64,000 nt of DNA from Lepiota brunneoincarnata (taxonomy: Eukaryota; Basidiomycota; Agaricomycetes; Agaricales; Agaricaceae), in NCBI GenBank assembly GCA_023014365.1, contig JAEBUN010000026.1, positions 653,528-717,527 on the forward strand. The letters are read 5' to 3'. The stretch's first letter is position 1. Each line of letters opens with the position of its first letter. This document shows, in pieces, positions 43,538-54,634 of the stretch. The position numbers and the translations under genes were made by a program. The notes beneath the pieces were generated by a model, which worked only from the letters and a program-made list of their open reading frames with translations, searched no databases and was not told where the DNA came from.

Positions 43538-43544
43538 TTTTATA
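43538..43544 (-). promoter_or_regulatory. TATA box of left-arm SP200 gene
   Basis: TATAAAA on the minus strand, about 80 bp upstream of the 5' UTR intron. Same position as in the right arm and in the 56732 copy. Confidence 0.55.
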
Positions 43545-45163
43545 ACTTTTCAGTGATCAACGTCTGCCATTTTTGTCACGGACGTATTTGGTCAATGGAA
43601 AGTGGCGTACTAGAGTGTATCTGCTGGAGCATTCCAGCTGGAATTCAGCCAGTAGACACTCGTCTCACTTCCAGCTCCACAGCTCCACCGAACCCCAGAA
43701 GCACCAGGCGCCTTATGCAGCCGTGGCCATATGGCATCTACTCTTTGTTAATCCTTGACCATCCCAGCAATTTAAGCACATCTTGCCGCGCAATTGTCAA
43801 ATATGGCAGAATACTGAGTGTCAGGGCAAGGAGGGATTGGTCCATAGCAGCCGTCTTTGCTCGAACAACTACTAGCAAATTCTACTGCGTACGCAACAAT
43901 TCTATCCTGTGTCGAAGCGCTGGTGGCTCCTTGAAGTCATAGGTATTTTAAACGGTCTGGTACATATGGTGGCTCGTGGTGGAGCCACTGGCAGATGGAG
44001 TGAAACTTGCCATCACTTCCAGAGAGAATTGGGCTTTCTGGGCTTGCAGATACACTCTATTTATGCAATACCTTCAAGTTATCTGTCAGGAAGCAGGGAT
44101 TCAGTAAATACGGCCTGTCAAGTGGACCCAAGGGGCGGCTGTCCAAGCAGCGCCCAAAGTCAACCCTCCGGGGGCACCGTGAGAACCTTCCATATGTGGA
44201 GAGGAAACATCCCTGGTCACAGAGCATTGCCGCCCATCTATTGAGTCGGCGTCAAGTGGGCATAGGCCGTTGAGGCCCACTCGCTTCTTTTCCTTAGACT
44301 TATCCAAAATACGAACCATCAGCTTTCGTGTTACGTTTCTAGTGTGACGTGACATTGATTTGCTCACTCTTGCTGTCACACATTCTCGGAACTCGGAAGC
44401 AGCGCTGTTATGGAGCCCAACTCGAGATATGCCATTACCCCTATTTTCTGCCTTATTCACAGTTGCCAACCCTTCAGAATATAATATAATGGTCTATAAT
44501 GATATATGCAGCTACTACTGCAACATATTCAAATAAATGACATTGGATACAACCAGACAACCTTGGATATGATCACAAATACCAAAACAAAATTACCGGT
44601 GGTGACCATGGTCCACGAGAGCGTACAGTGTGGGTTTGGAGTGAAGAGCACACATGCATGCATCAAAGAGCCTCAGGGGGCAGATTTCGAGTCGAGTCGA
44701 AGTTTTGCAACTGTGGCACCTACAGGGCATTCCCCACTGAAGTACAGCCCTGGGTCAGCATACAGTGCGGAAGTGGGAACAACTGGATAGGAATGAGAGA
44801 GAGGGGGTCCCCAGTGAGTGCAGGGAGAGGAAGGGGAAATCCAGAGATGACCACAGGGTCACGAGAAATGCTTGCGCATGAAAATTCAACCTCGGACTTC
44901 TCGTGTACCCTATGGAACGGGATACCTAAACACCACCAACTTTGTACAAAAAGAATTGCACCTTGGGAATTGACCCAAATCCTTATCCCTCTGTAGATTA
45001 TACTCCTTTTAGCCTTATAAACAAAATGTCCAGACCAATTTTTGTTTGGGTTAAAATTGATGGAGTTATTCTTTCAAGGCCTCCTGGGATTGGCCAAGTC
45101 ACGTGGATGCACTCCTAAAGTGGAAATGGTTGCTATATTGGGCAAGTTATGTAATGATCTGAT

Positions 45164-47824
45164 CTAATCTAATAACTTGGCTACTGAATCTGGGATATGG
45201 TGATGTGACAAATATCTTTTCAAGCTATAGGCCTGTACACAAAACTGTGCATCATGAGCAGATAATCCATCCCGATAGGCATCTAACCATCGAAACATCC
45301 AGTTCTGCCACTTCCAAATCAGAAATACATCAACTGAAGCAAGTGCAAGAGGCATATTCTTCCGTAATGTTGAAAAGGTGTAATCACAGTTTCCACAAAG
45401 CCACCTCTTGACACAACCCCAGAAGTACTCAATAATATTGAGTTCACAATGGAATTTTGGAAGAATGATGCAGATATGTCCTGCTGCTTTGATGACCTCC
45501 TGCACCAAGGACTCCTCAGCTTTGAAATCAGGTTGCAGCTTGAGAATGTGCTTTGCACAGCATTCTGTTGTGCCATTGAGACATTTCCCACACCGTGCCT
45601 TTAGTGCATCCTTCCAAAGACCACATTCCATCAAGATTTGCCTCATACCCTTTGGCTGATTAGGAAATGTTGGATGATTATGAGGGAATTGCATTTGCTG
45701 AATGACCTTGGCACTATCAAGCAGGAACCACCCATCATGCATTTGGGCCTGCTTGCCACCAGGCCGGAGATTCAATCGGCTAACCATCAAAGCATTTTCT
45801 GCATAAGCACAGTGTCCTTGGGAGTTGTCGACCATAATTAAAGCTTGATATCCTGGTCCATGAAGCCTCTCAAATGTTGGAATTATTTTTTCACAAAGCT
45901 GGTTATCAAAATAAGATCATTTTCATCACAGAAATGATTATAATATGCACCTGTTTGACAAATAGCTCTCCATTCCAATATCCATCATAGTTTTTGCCAT
46001 ATTCAAGCAATTGGCTGGCATCCTTCAACCACCCATGTGTTACACAGATCACATCTGACTGGTGTATACCTCGCCCAGCACCTTTCTTCTTCAGTGGCTG
46101 TTCCCCATCAAGAACCCAGGCCTTCGCCATCCCATCATTAGCTTGAGCTGTCATCTCATCCTGTGCAACAAGCACCAGCCAACATTCAACATAATTATCA
46201 GGCACCTTTGTGATTTCCTCTTCTGGATTATCTGGCTGATATTCCACCAGCTGACATCAAAGTGCATCCATCTGGGGTATAAAAATATTTTGTCATATTG
46301 CAACAACATTGGGGCATTCGTGACCATCAAAATACAAAGCTTTCTTGTATTCAGAATAGCGAAAACCTTCGTAGTGAAGAAACCGGCAAGCAGTGCAGAG
46401 TGATATTGTTTGGGACACTTTTTGTTGAATGCGTGGGAACAACTCGAGTTCAAGGTATTTCTGGAGTCCTGCTGGGATCTCATGCTCCAAAATGTCTTGC
46501 AGATACTTCTTTGCTGTAGCTGGTATCATTGTTTTCTGTGAAAACTCAGCTAGTTTTTTTGGATCCATTAACCATTTATTTGATCGAACATATGACCGAA
46601 GTTCAGCACATATGATAGGATCTTCAAGGAGGGAAAATGATTTGACGTGATGACCACGTGATGACACAGGCAGGGTACATGCAGTAACCCACTCATGGAC
46701 CCATTGTCTGGTCAGCCAAGCACCCCATGATTGAGAAAATCCCTGTGCCTCCGCAGCTCTCTCTGATGCATCAATCCCCCTCCAATTGTTCTTCACAACC
46801 ATGAACAAATAGCTCTGGATGGCATGTGCACAATGTGCTTGCAACCCTTGGCCTCCATCATCAAAATTGGTCCACTTTGATGCAATTAGCCTTTCAATGT
46901 CAGCAAGAGCTTTCTGGAGGGAGAGCTAGCATTCCTCTTGTGCTTTTTGGCAGGATTTACAGTTTGGAATTTCAAGGCAACGTCGTTTAAGTGGTGGAGG
47001 TGCTGAAATATGATGTTTTGGGTTAGGTGGGTAAATTTCAGTGCCCTGGTGCATTCCGAGGCCCATTTCCTTGTCCTCAGGTTGAGACTGATTGTCAAAA
47101 ATGTCTGACAGGTAGCCTGTGAACACAGTGTTCACAGTCACTCCAAAAGTTGCAGCAGTGGCTGTGATAGCTGCCATATCCAGGCCTGGGATTACAAGTA
47201 CACTTGCTTCTTGAATCCTGGCCTTGGGAGCAAGAAAGCCATGCATTATTTGAGCTCTGTGGCTTTTTGGTGTGAGTACATATTATTTCATATTGACAAG
47301 CCCGAGTTGCTTACCTTCCTGAAGCTTTGTATCCATGGCTGCCTTATCTTGTGATTTTTTCTCCTTTCGATGCTGGGTCCAGCTTGATTTTCCTGTGTGT
47401 CCTGTTGTTTTTCGGCTTTCTTCCACTCTTGGTGAGTTTGATGTTGCATTATTGTCTTGAAGGCTGATTCTGGTTTGACCTGCCTCAACAGCTCAAACTT
47501 GTGCTTAATAACCCTTGCAAGTTGCTCAATCTCCTCTTCATCTTCAGTTACAACCTCTTCATCTATATCCCCATCTGAGTCCTCTGATGATATGTCCTCC
47601 CAACGTGCATCACTCTCCACCACGTTTTCGACCCCACCAGCCCAGCATGTCTCTTCACAGTCTGACACAATCCCAGTTGCATCCTCCAGGATCTCGATTT
47701 TGGAGTCAGATACATGTGACATTGCCAAGTGCCTGAAACTTCGTGCATGTGCAGCTGAATGCAGTTGCAGGTTTCTCTTCTGGCCCATTGGGTTCAGGAT
47801 GGTACATGACAACACGCTAGACAT
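45164..47824 (-). pseudogene. Transposase with C-terminal DDE domain, decayed
   Basis: Exon pieces on the minus strand run from an acidic N-terminus (47824-47288), through a Pro/Cys-containing segment (47260-46926), a helical middle part (46844-46293) and the catalytic end (46247-45951, 45898-45164, joined by a 52-nt intron). The catalytic part contains W-V-L-D-G-E-Q-P-L-K-K-K-G, V-D-N-S-Q-G-H and, near the end, F-H-C-E-L-N-I-I-E-Y-F-W-G, the Asp and Glu motifs of a transposase family that is abundant in Agaricomycetes and usually annotated only as DDE-type. A TAG after C-Q-K-A-Q-E-E-C and a frame break near 46270 interrupt it. Dead copy. Confidence 0.8.
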
Positions 47825-47875
47825 TTTGAGTGACTGGGCACTGAATGTTTTGTGCTGAATCCAATGAGACGCATT

Positions 47876-47915
47876 TTTATTTTTATTTTTATTTATTTTA
47901 TTTTATTTTATTTTT
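47876..47915. repeat. TTTTA-type AT-rich microsatellite
   Basis: Tandem (T)nA units just inside the right end of the spacer transposon. Confidence 0.8.
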
Positions 47916-48030
47916 CTCGGGCATGATGGCCACTGTACAAAAGTAGCGGCATCTAGGTGTCCCGTTCCATAGGTGTACCCGATGTATTCCGTATTACATT
48001 TAATTAACTTGTATCTTATCCTTTATCCTC

Positions 48031-48213
48031 ATGGTCACCAAGCTGCGACAGTCAATCCCACACGACACAGTTATTGAGCTCTCCGATGGTGCGAACATAC
48101 AAACAAGTTTCGATGCGAACAACAACTGTCATCTCGTGAAATGCAGGATATGCAACCACATGTTCAAAATACCTGCTGGCAAGCCAATGCAAATGGGGCC
48201 ATACCCATACTGA
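48031..48213 (+). CDS. 60-codon ORF with a CXXC pair, unknown
   Basis: A plus-strand frame between the spacer transposon and the right arm, with K-C-R-I-C-N-H-M-F and Lys/Pro-rich end. It looks protein-like and could be a captured exon fragment or a decayed zinc-binding peptide. No homologue elsewhere in the window; low confidence. Confidence 0.2.
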   Translation: MVTKLRQSIPHDTVIELSDGANIQTSFDANNNCHLVKCRICNHMFKIPAGKPMQMGPYPY

Positions 48214-49037
48214 ATCAGCCATAATTCCAGTTGGGAAGAAGCTTCGAAATTAGCACCTGTACTATCTGTACATGCAGTCCTATCACATTCTTCGCGCTAA
48301 TGGTCATTTGCCCCGATTATACCCACTTGATGCCGACTCAATAGATGGGCGGCAATGCTCTGTGACCAGGGATGTTTCCTCTCCACATATGGAAGGTTCT
48401 CACGGTGCCCCCGGAGGGTTGACTTTGGGCGCTGCTTGGACAGCCGCCCCTTGGGTCCACTTGACAGGCCGTATTTACTGAATCCCTGCTTCCTGACAGA
48501 TAACTTGAAGGTATTGCATAAATAGAGTGTATCTGCAAGCCCAGAAAGCCCAATTCTCTCTGGAAGTGATGGCAAGTTTCACTCCATCTGCCAGTGGCTC
48601 CACCACGAGCCACCATATGTACCAGACCGTTTAAAATACCTATGACTTCAAGGAGCCACCAGCGCTTCAACACAGGATAGAATTGTTGCGTACGCAGTGG
48701 AATTTGCTAGTAGTTGTTCGAGCAAAGACGGCTGCTATGGACCAATCCCTCCTTGCCCTGACACTCAGTATTCTGCCATATTTGACAATTGCGCGGCAAG
48801 ATGTGCTTAAATTGCTGGGATGGTCAAGGATTAACAAAGAGTAGATGCCATATGGCCACGGCTGCATAAGGCGCCTGGTGCTTCTGGGGTTCGGTGGAGC
48901 TGTGGAGCTGGAAGTGAGACGAGTGTCTACTGGCTGAATTCCAGCTGGAATGCTCCAGCAGATACACTCTAGTACGCCACTTTCCATTGACCAAATACGT
49001 CCGTGACAAAAATGGCAGACGTTGATCACTGAAAGGT

Positions 49038-49044
49038 TATAAAA
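49038..49044 (+). promoter_or_regulatory. TATA box of right-arm SP200 gene
   Basis: TATAAAA, 84 bp before the 5' UTR intron at 49122-49166. The base before it differs between the two arms (GGTTATAAAA here, AGTTATAAAA on the left). Confidence 0.6.
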
Positions 49045-49121
49045 CCTGCCCAGTTCTGGATACTTGCTGCAGAACAACTTACCTGTTCGCCCTCCTCTCT
49101 ACTCGATACAGCTTGAGCATT

Positions 49122-49166
49122 GTATGTTAATTGCTCTGCTGTCGCTGTTATCTGGCTCACTCTCAG
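49122..49166 (+). other. 5' UTR intron of right-arm SP200 gene
   Basis: GTATGT...CTCTCAG, 45 nt, ending 18 nt before the ATG. The left arm has GTACGT as donor. Confidence 0.55.
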
Positions 49167-49184
49167 ACTCCCTAGATCATCAAT

Positions 49185-49857
49185 ATGTCCAACCTTACCC
49201 TCATAGTCAAAATTGCCGATGAGGACTTGAAACAACTGCGGGCTGGCCACCAAAATCTCTGCCTCGTTAGGGATGTGAAGTCTGGAACAATGGAATCCGA
49301 AGGAAATGTTGTCTTCTCCATGGTTTCGTGGGAGAAGCTTGCCACGAACATCAAGTTCGAGTGGACAGAGAAGTACCAAGTCTTCGCATCAGAGCAGTTC
49401 AAGGCAAGTGTACAGATATTCGCTCCCCTCCATCACTTGACTAAGATGTACAATCATTCAGCATGGTGCGCAGGTCACAGTCTCCAGTGATCCCAAGAAT
49501 ATCGAAGGCGGCCAGTCAGCCCTAATCGACGCAGACAGCGGGGTCACCGTCCATGGTGCCTACAAAGCCGGGGAGCCGTTCCATGTCACAAATGAATGGA
49601 AGAAGGGTGCCAATATTGGTGTCAACAACTATGATGCTAGGACCGGGGTATTTACTGCAATTTTCATCTCATTCCCAGTTCAATTGCACAGCACGAGCGA
49701 TCTTCTTCCGATCCAGAAGTATGCCGTCTTCTGGGACAGCAGCCTGGTTACCAACACCATGTTCGACCATACTTCTACCCCTCGTTTCCAGTTTGACCTC
49801 ACGATGGAAAACACCGTCGAGCTCGAGTACAAGGACAACGAATGGTTCATTTTGTGA
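49185..49857 (+). CDS. SP200 family member, right palindrome arm
   Basis: Exons 49185-49403 and 49474-49857, 200 residues, the same protein as the left-arm copy. Intron of 70 nt with a GC donor (AAG|GCAAGT) and a GCGCAG acceptor. Family motifs as in the other members, without signal peptide or membrane segment. Promoter with TATA box and a UTR intron are included in the duplicated arm, so both genes could be expressed. Function unknown. Confidence 0.87.
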
Positions 49858-50070
49858 TTGTGTCGATGACATGTGTACAAGCCATTGTCCAATTAGCTAC
49901 GGATTGATGTACTGGATGTTGTGTCGAATCAATGTGAATATGTCGTTTCTACAACTTGCAACTGTTGATTAAGCTGGAGGCCTCTCATATCACGTTCGAC
50001 ACTGAGGCAGTTACTTCCTGTGATTGAGTGAAGAAGTTTGGCATACGTCTCTAACTTTGTGATCAGATTA

Positions 50071-51528
50071 GAAGAGGTAATCTATATAATGGCGGGATAC
50101 TGCTAAGCACGCATGAGTATATCCTAGAATCTAGTTGTATGTGTATATCTCTCTAATTGTGTCTAATCACAACTGCAAAGCACAAACTAGCGGCTCCGCG
50201 GGATTTGATGCACCGCTGGGGCAGGGTGCGTTCGGCTAGCCGAGTTATCAGGGGAAGTGGTGAGGGTGGTATGGGCAGAGTGACAAGGGGGTTCACTTGT
50301 GGTTCTTCGGCCTCGCTCCGTCCGGGAATAATAGAAGATAATTTGGTGTGGAAATGGTGGGATGTGCATTCCGTTCCTCGACGCGAGCTGGGATTTCGAT
50401 TTCTCCGGAGATATTTGATACTGTAGGAGTTGATGAGTGAAGGGAAGGGGGCAGGTAATCCGAGACACTGCTCATCACAGGGTGTATATTAAGGTTGCGT
50501 ACGTGAGATCTGGTGTAGAGGTCGTGGATGACATTACGGAGGGTGGAGGAGATGAGACTCTTATAGGGAGGGGAAGCTACCTCCGCTGGGTGGGGCAGCG
50601 CTCCTTTCCGTAATATGGGATGATGGGTCGTCTTGGACCGCCGCCCGACCAAGACGAAGTTGTGGATATTGGGTCGGGTCACGGTACGGAGAGACTGCAG
50701 GGGCGGGCCAACCACGCGTCCCCCTCCCTCCTTTTCATATTCGTCGGATCCAGACTTAGGGTGGGACATTGAATGTCAAGGGGGGGGCACTGTGTGGGTC
50801 TGCGCTGAGTTGAACTAAGTCATTAACTTGAGATCCGGTGCGGAAATGGTGACGGGCGTACAAGATATCAAGGCTTTTGAACGACTTGTGACAGCGCCAG
50901 AATGTCCCAGAAGGCGAATTGAACGGTTTTTCGTTATATTGGCCAAATCCTCACCGGGGACACAGCTGCTGGAGGTAGATGTGAAGAGCTGTGCACTCCC
51001 ATTCATCGACGGGGATGTCTCTAGGGGAAGAGTAGGGAAAGGTTGGCTAAGCTGGGTCGGTATGTGTTTTGTTTGTTTTTTCTCGATGAGGGGCACTTTT
51101 TCCGGATGGGGAGATCTTCTTGGAGGGTTGCTCGCGTGGGAGCAGGGCTGTGGGTATTGGCTCGGGTGGTAGTACGGAGAGACAATGCGAGGAAATCGAC
51201 TGGTAATAACGCCGCCTCAGTGATCGACAGGAGATTGAATTAGAGGGATGCAAGGTGTACCCGAGTGAATGTTGAAATACCTGTACCTTCGTTCTCTCCC
51301 CTAGTCACCGTTTCTTTCTCCTTAGTCCGGGGATGAGTTTTGCACAGGACACTATGAGTCTGAGTCTCCATTGGATCAAATCAAGCTGTTGCGCTAGAGT
51401 GATGCCGCGAGGGTTCCCCTGGCCCTGAGGGCGAGGTTTCGTTGCAATGGGCGGGTGGGACGCCGCAAGTTGCAAGGTTCCTGAAGCCTGGCGCTTCCGT
51501 CACCTGCACAAGTACGTGGTCTGCAAGC
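50071..51528. other. Spacer with decayed repeat S, copy 2
   Basis: Minus-strand frames at 50769-50293 and 51096-50815 read as pieces of a protein of unknown type that resembles leucine-rich F-box remnants only weakly. Blocks match the copy at 40985-41280. No intact gene. Confidence 0.35.
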
Positions 51529-51595
51529 TGACGTGACCGTGACTTCGCTAGCCCGGTTGTTGGCGCTTGTACCTCAGCCTTATCAGATCCTCGTC
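51529..51595 (+). promoter_or_regulatory. Upstream module of SP200 subfamily I
   Basis: CTGACGTGACCGTGACTTCG then GTTGTTGGCGCTTGTACCTC and CTTATCAGATCC, about 80 nt before the start at 51670. Shared with the copies at 37724, 42025 and 35428. Confidence 0.45.
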
Positions 51596-51669
51596 CTACG
51601 AGCCCCCGTGTTGTACGCTGATTTGTCTTTAATTGTTGTCCCACTCACAATATTTATGGACAGGCAAAT

Positions 51670-52351
51670 ATGGCTAGCGAAACTACCCTCGAAATTATCA
51701 TTAGCCCTGATGATGTGAAGGATCTGAAGAAATCCGATTACAATCTCTGCCTTACCAAGGACACACTATTTGGAGGAGAAGTGAGCGGGGGGAACATCGT
51801 CTTTAATCACGTCCTCTGCGAAGCGCTCGGGCCCAATATCACTTTCAAGTGGAAGGCGCAATACCAGGTCTACGGAGTTACGGGGTTAAATAGAGGCGTA
51901 AGCATACGGGTACTCCCTCACTATCATCATTCAACAGAAATATATAACTATGTAGGTTTTCTGTGATGCCATAGTCAAAACAGACCCCGTCAACATTGAG
52001 GGAGGACAGGATGCCACCCTCGTCGATGGTGGTGGTATTTACATCTCTGGTGCTTATTCCGACGGCAAGCCATTCCAAATTCACAACCAGTGGATTAAGT
52101 CAGCCCGCGTCGGGGCCAAGATGTACGACTCTGTCGGCAAAAAATTCTCCCCCATCTTTGTCTCACCCGAGCTCCTACTCCATTCTACGAACGAGCTTCT
52201 GCCGTCACAGAAGTATTCAGTCTTCTTTGGCAAATTGAAAACCGGTGACGCGGTTGGGAAGACTTCTACCACCCCTTTCCACTTTGACCTCCCGGACCAT
52301 TCGGAAATCACGCTCTCATACACTGATGGAACTTGGAAGTTGGGGAAGTAG
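51670..52351 (+). CDS. SP200 family member, intact
   Basis: Exons 51670-51897 and 51956-52351 (intron 58 nt, GT-AG) encode 207 residues. Motifs: D-Y-N-L-C-L-T-K-D-T, G-N-I-V-F-N, I-T-F-K-W-K-A-Q-Y-Q-V-Y-G in exon 1; V-N-I-E-G-G-Q-D-A-T-L, K-P-F-Q-I-H-N-Q-W, I-F-V-S-P-E-L, L-L-P-S-Q-K-Y-S-V-F-F-G and F-H-F-D-L-P-D-H-S-E-I-T-L-S-Y in exon 2. Closest to the copy at 53952 and to the 37724 gene. No frame damage. Soluble, no targeting signal, function unknown. Confidence 0.85.
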
Positions 52352-52479
52352 TTGACTGATTATGTTGAACTTTGTCGCCCGGTATTGATTTTCTGAATAT
52401 GGTATTTGGAATTGAACCAATGCGGAGCATCTGGAGAGGCATGAGCCAGGTGCTGGTTCTTGCGCGAGGGCGGATCGCC

Positions 52480-52800
52480 AGCTTTCACTTTCGCACGTAT
52501 ACCGACAATATCTAGTATCCTTTCCAAAACCCACATACCCATACCCTGTTCTTCCTTCCTTTCCCCCGCTATTGGACTCGATACAGGTGCAGTCGAGAGG
52601 TGCACGGTTCTGGCTGACCCGACCGCGCTTCCTCCTCGGCCTCACCACCCAGGGTCAGCGGGGCTTTCCTCAAGCCCCGTCCCCCTCTACCCGCCTACAA
52701 ATGATCGGGTTAAATCATTCTACATCACTTGCAATTTATACTTCATATCTTATTTTATCTGGACCCCTCACAGCACGAGAGCTATGCATCCAAAACTTCT
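52480..52800 (+). repeat. Dispersed repeat R, copy 2
   Basis: Collinear with 12000-12770 but shorter. Contains a perfect hairpin GGGGCTT-TCCTC-AAGCCCC near 52658. Not coding. Confidence 0.5.
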
Positions 52801-53377
52801 TATTGCGTTCACGGCTGTGTAGGAAAGAGAATCATCCTCCAAAACAATCGTGAGGGCGAGGTGTGGTTGACGAAACAACCACGGGCTCGTCTTCTCGACC
52901 TCGTGGAACTGGGTACAAGTACAACTCCTGTTGAGTGAGAGACTTTAGAAAGAGTGAGAAAGAGAGAGAGAGAGAGAGTGAAACTGAGGAAGGAAACTGC
53001 AGGCTGGTTATGTTGTAGTCTTTCGTAGGTCTTATGACAGCAGAGACATCCTCGTCGTTGGGAGCTCTGGTATCTAAGTACAAATGTGCTACTTAAATAC
53101 CTAAATGAAAATATGATGCAGGGACGGATTCTGCACGTAGGCGAGTTTCGTCCCTCACAGCTGGACCAAATGCGAAAATAAGCTGCACATTATCAGTGTA
53201 ATGACATGCGGTAGGTTCGGCCAGGGACCAGGGTGCCCCTTGACTGGGGATCACGGTAGAGTAAATGTCCGAACCACAATAATAATAAACGTGCACAAGG
53301 TTATATAAAGAATAAGAACGGCAAGTGATGTGGGTGTCTCCCCCAACACCTTGAAGCTCGAACCTCACTCTGTTGTC
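52801..53377. other. Non-coding; GA microsatellite, no gene
   Basis: Contains an AGAGAG run at about 52960-52979. A 96-codon minus frame (53383-53093) ends inside the 78-nt repeat and shows no domain. Confidence 0.4.
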
Positions 53378-53455
53378 GGCCAAGGCGGGTTAGGGCAGCG
53401 GTTAAGCCCTCTGATGAGCCCCTTCGCAAGGGCGAAACCCGCATAAGTCCCCCCA
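53378..53455 (+). repeat. 78-nt tRNA-like structured repeat, copy 2
   Basis: Same unit as 11869-11946, here with a perfect outer stem (GCGGGTT with AACCCGC), arm AGGGC...GCCCT and arm CCCTT-CGC-AAGGG. It directly abuts the broken end of an SP200 exon 2. Confidence 0.7.
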
Positions 53456-53952
53456 TAGATGGGCGCAAAGTCCTTGTCTACAGAATCGTACATTTCGACC
53501 ATGACGCGTGCTGACATCGCCCATTGATTGTGGATTCGGAATGGTATTCCATCGGAGTAGGAACCAGAGATACTAGCTTTACCGTCCCCGCTGAGGGTAG
53601 CATCCTGTCCCCCTTCAATATCGATGGTGTCAGTTTTGACTATGGGCCCTGAACAACACTATAAGTATTGCTGTATATTTCCATGGAGTGATGATGGTGA
53701 ATGTGAATCTGTATGCTTACTTCTAGTAACAAGATTCAGCCCCATAACCCCATAGATCCTGTACTGCGCCTTCCACTTGAAAGTGATACTGGGCCCAAGC
53801 CCCTTGGAAGGGGCATGATTGAAGACCATATTCCCCTCGCAGAGTTCTCCCTGAAATGACACGGCATTTGTGAGGCAGATATTGTAGCCTCCTGCTTCCT
53901 TAGTCTCCTTCATATTACTGAGAATGATTTTGAGGATAGTATCGCTAGCCAT
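53456..53952 (-). pseudogene. SP200 family member truncated at a structured repeat
   Basis: Exon 1 (53952-53721) and intron (53720-53649) are normal. Exon 2 starts at 53648 and is intact through I-E-G-G-Q-D-A-T-L, I-P-F-R-I-H-N-Q-W and D-F-A-P-I-Y, then stops being family-like exactly where the 78-nt repeat begins (53455); the last 75 residues or so are missing. Reading runs on into the repeat to a stop. The truncated product would lack the I-F-V-S-P to F-D-L half. Confidence 0.8.
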
Positions 53953-54634
53953 CTATAAGGAGGGTGAGTGAGATAGCAATCAAAGTTGAATTGGCAAACA
54001 TTGCTGGGGCCAGTACTATAGTTACAGATGAGGTCGGGGGTGCGAGTAGGTGAGTTTGAAAGCGGGGAAGGAGTCAGCGCACACTAGGCATGGACCTTCA
54101 TGTCGCTGATAAGGGGCAATTGTTTCAGGCCTTTGGTTTTGGTGTTTGTGGCCACTGTCTACTGGGGCTCCGACCGCACGGTTTTCTACACGGCAATGGT
54201 ACAGGCAGGGGGACATGGAGGGGATATTCACCTCCGGAGGGGCAGTGCCGCTCCGCCGTGGCAAGGTATTTGCACCAGTTGACATGAAGTCGGCAATGAG
54301 ACCAGACGGATGTGTCTGATCCATTCAAGATCCCCCCCAAGATCGAGGATTCCCCCTGAGAACGCGGTGGTTATCTGTGCGAAAAAGGAAAAACGAGTTG
54401 AAAGTGTGTTCGGTGCCATCTTGCCCGCGGGATCGGGGGCAGTCGGTGGGTGTTGGGGCCTTCATCGCTTCCAACGAGGCACCTCCATCCCTCTAATTCC
54501 TTGTACAGACGCTCCATATGTGCTGCCACGTTTCGCATAAAACATACGGCATTTGTTTGAGAATCACAAAATTCAGCTAACCAAGTGAGAGCCGCCTAGG
54601 CTACTGCTTGTAAAGATTCCACCGACATAATAAC
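53953..54634. other. Intergenic, no gene seen
   Basis: Lies between two divergent SP200 copies on the minus strand. Short frames only. Confidence 0.4.

Larger units (their letters stand above)
42511..44262 (-). repeat. Left arm of 7.6 kb palindrome
   Basis: About 1752 bp that is the nearly perfect reverse complement of 48320-50070. The match covers a complete SP200 gene, its promoter and about 700 bp upstream. Observed differences are few and lie outside the coding exons. The outer edge is at TAATCTGATCACAAAG (42511). Confidence 0.93.
44904..47980 (-). mobile_element. DDE transposon in palindrome spacer
   Basis: Terminal inverted repeats: GTACCCTATGGAACGGGATA at 44905 and, read inward from 47978, GTACACCTATGGAACGGGAC. 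The match extends to T-TTGTACA on both sides, giving repeats of about 45 bp. A long, broken transposase fills the element on the minus strand. A TTTTA/TTTAT-rich tract lies just inside the right end (47876-47915). The target duplication could not be identified. Confidence 0.85.
48320..50070 (+). repeat. Right arm of 7.6 kb palindrome
   Basis: Inverted partner of 42511-44262, ending at CTTTGTGATCAGATTA. Inner edge lies at CCCACTTGATGCCGACTCAA (about 48322). Confidence 0.93.

Noticed and set aside
47457..47858. 133-codon Ser-rich plus-strand ORF
   Set aside because: Antisense of the acidic N-terminus of the spacer transposase; Ser runs mirror Glu/Asp codons.
48338..49077. Minus-strand ORFs of 111 and 136 codons in the palindrome arm (and their mirror images at 43505-44244)
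   Set aside because: They lie in the promoter flank of the SP200 gene, look alike only because the arms are duplicated, and have no protein features.
50293..51096. F-box/LRR gene
   Set aside because: Similarity is weak and frames are broken; kept only as a decayed repeat.
53378..53455. A functional tRNA gene
   Set aside because: D-loop-like sequence is present, but only two inner arms form and no anticodon arm or standard T-loop can be placed.
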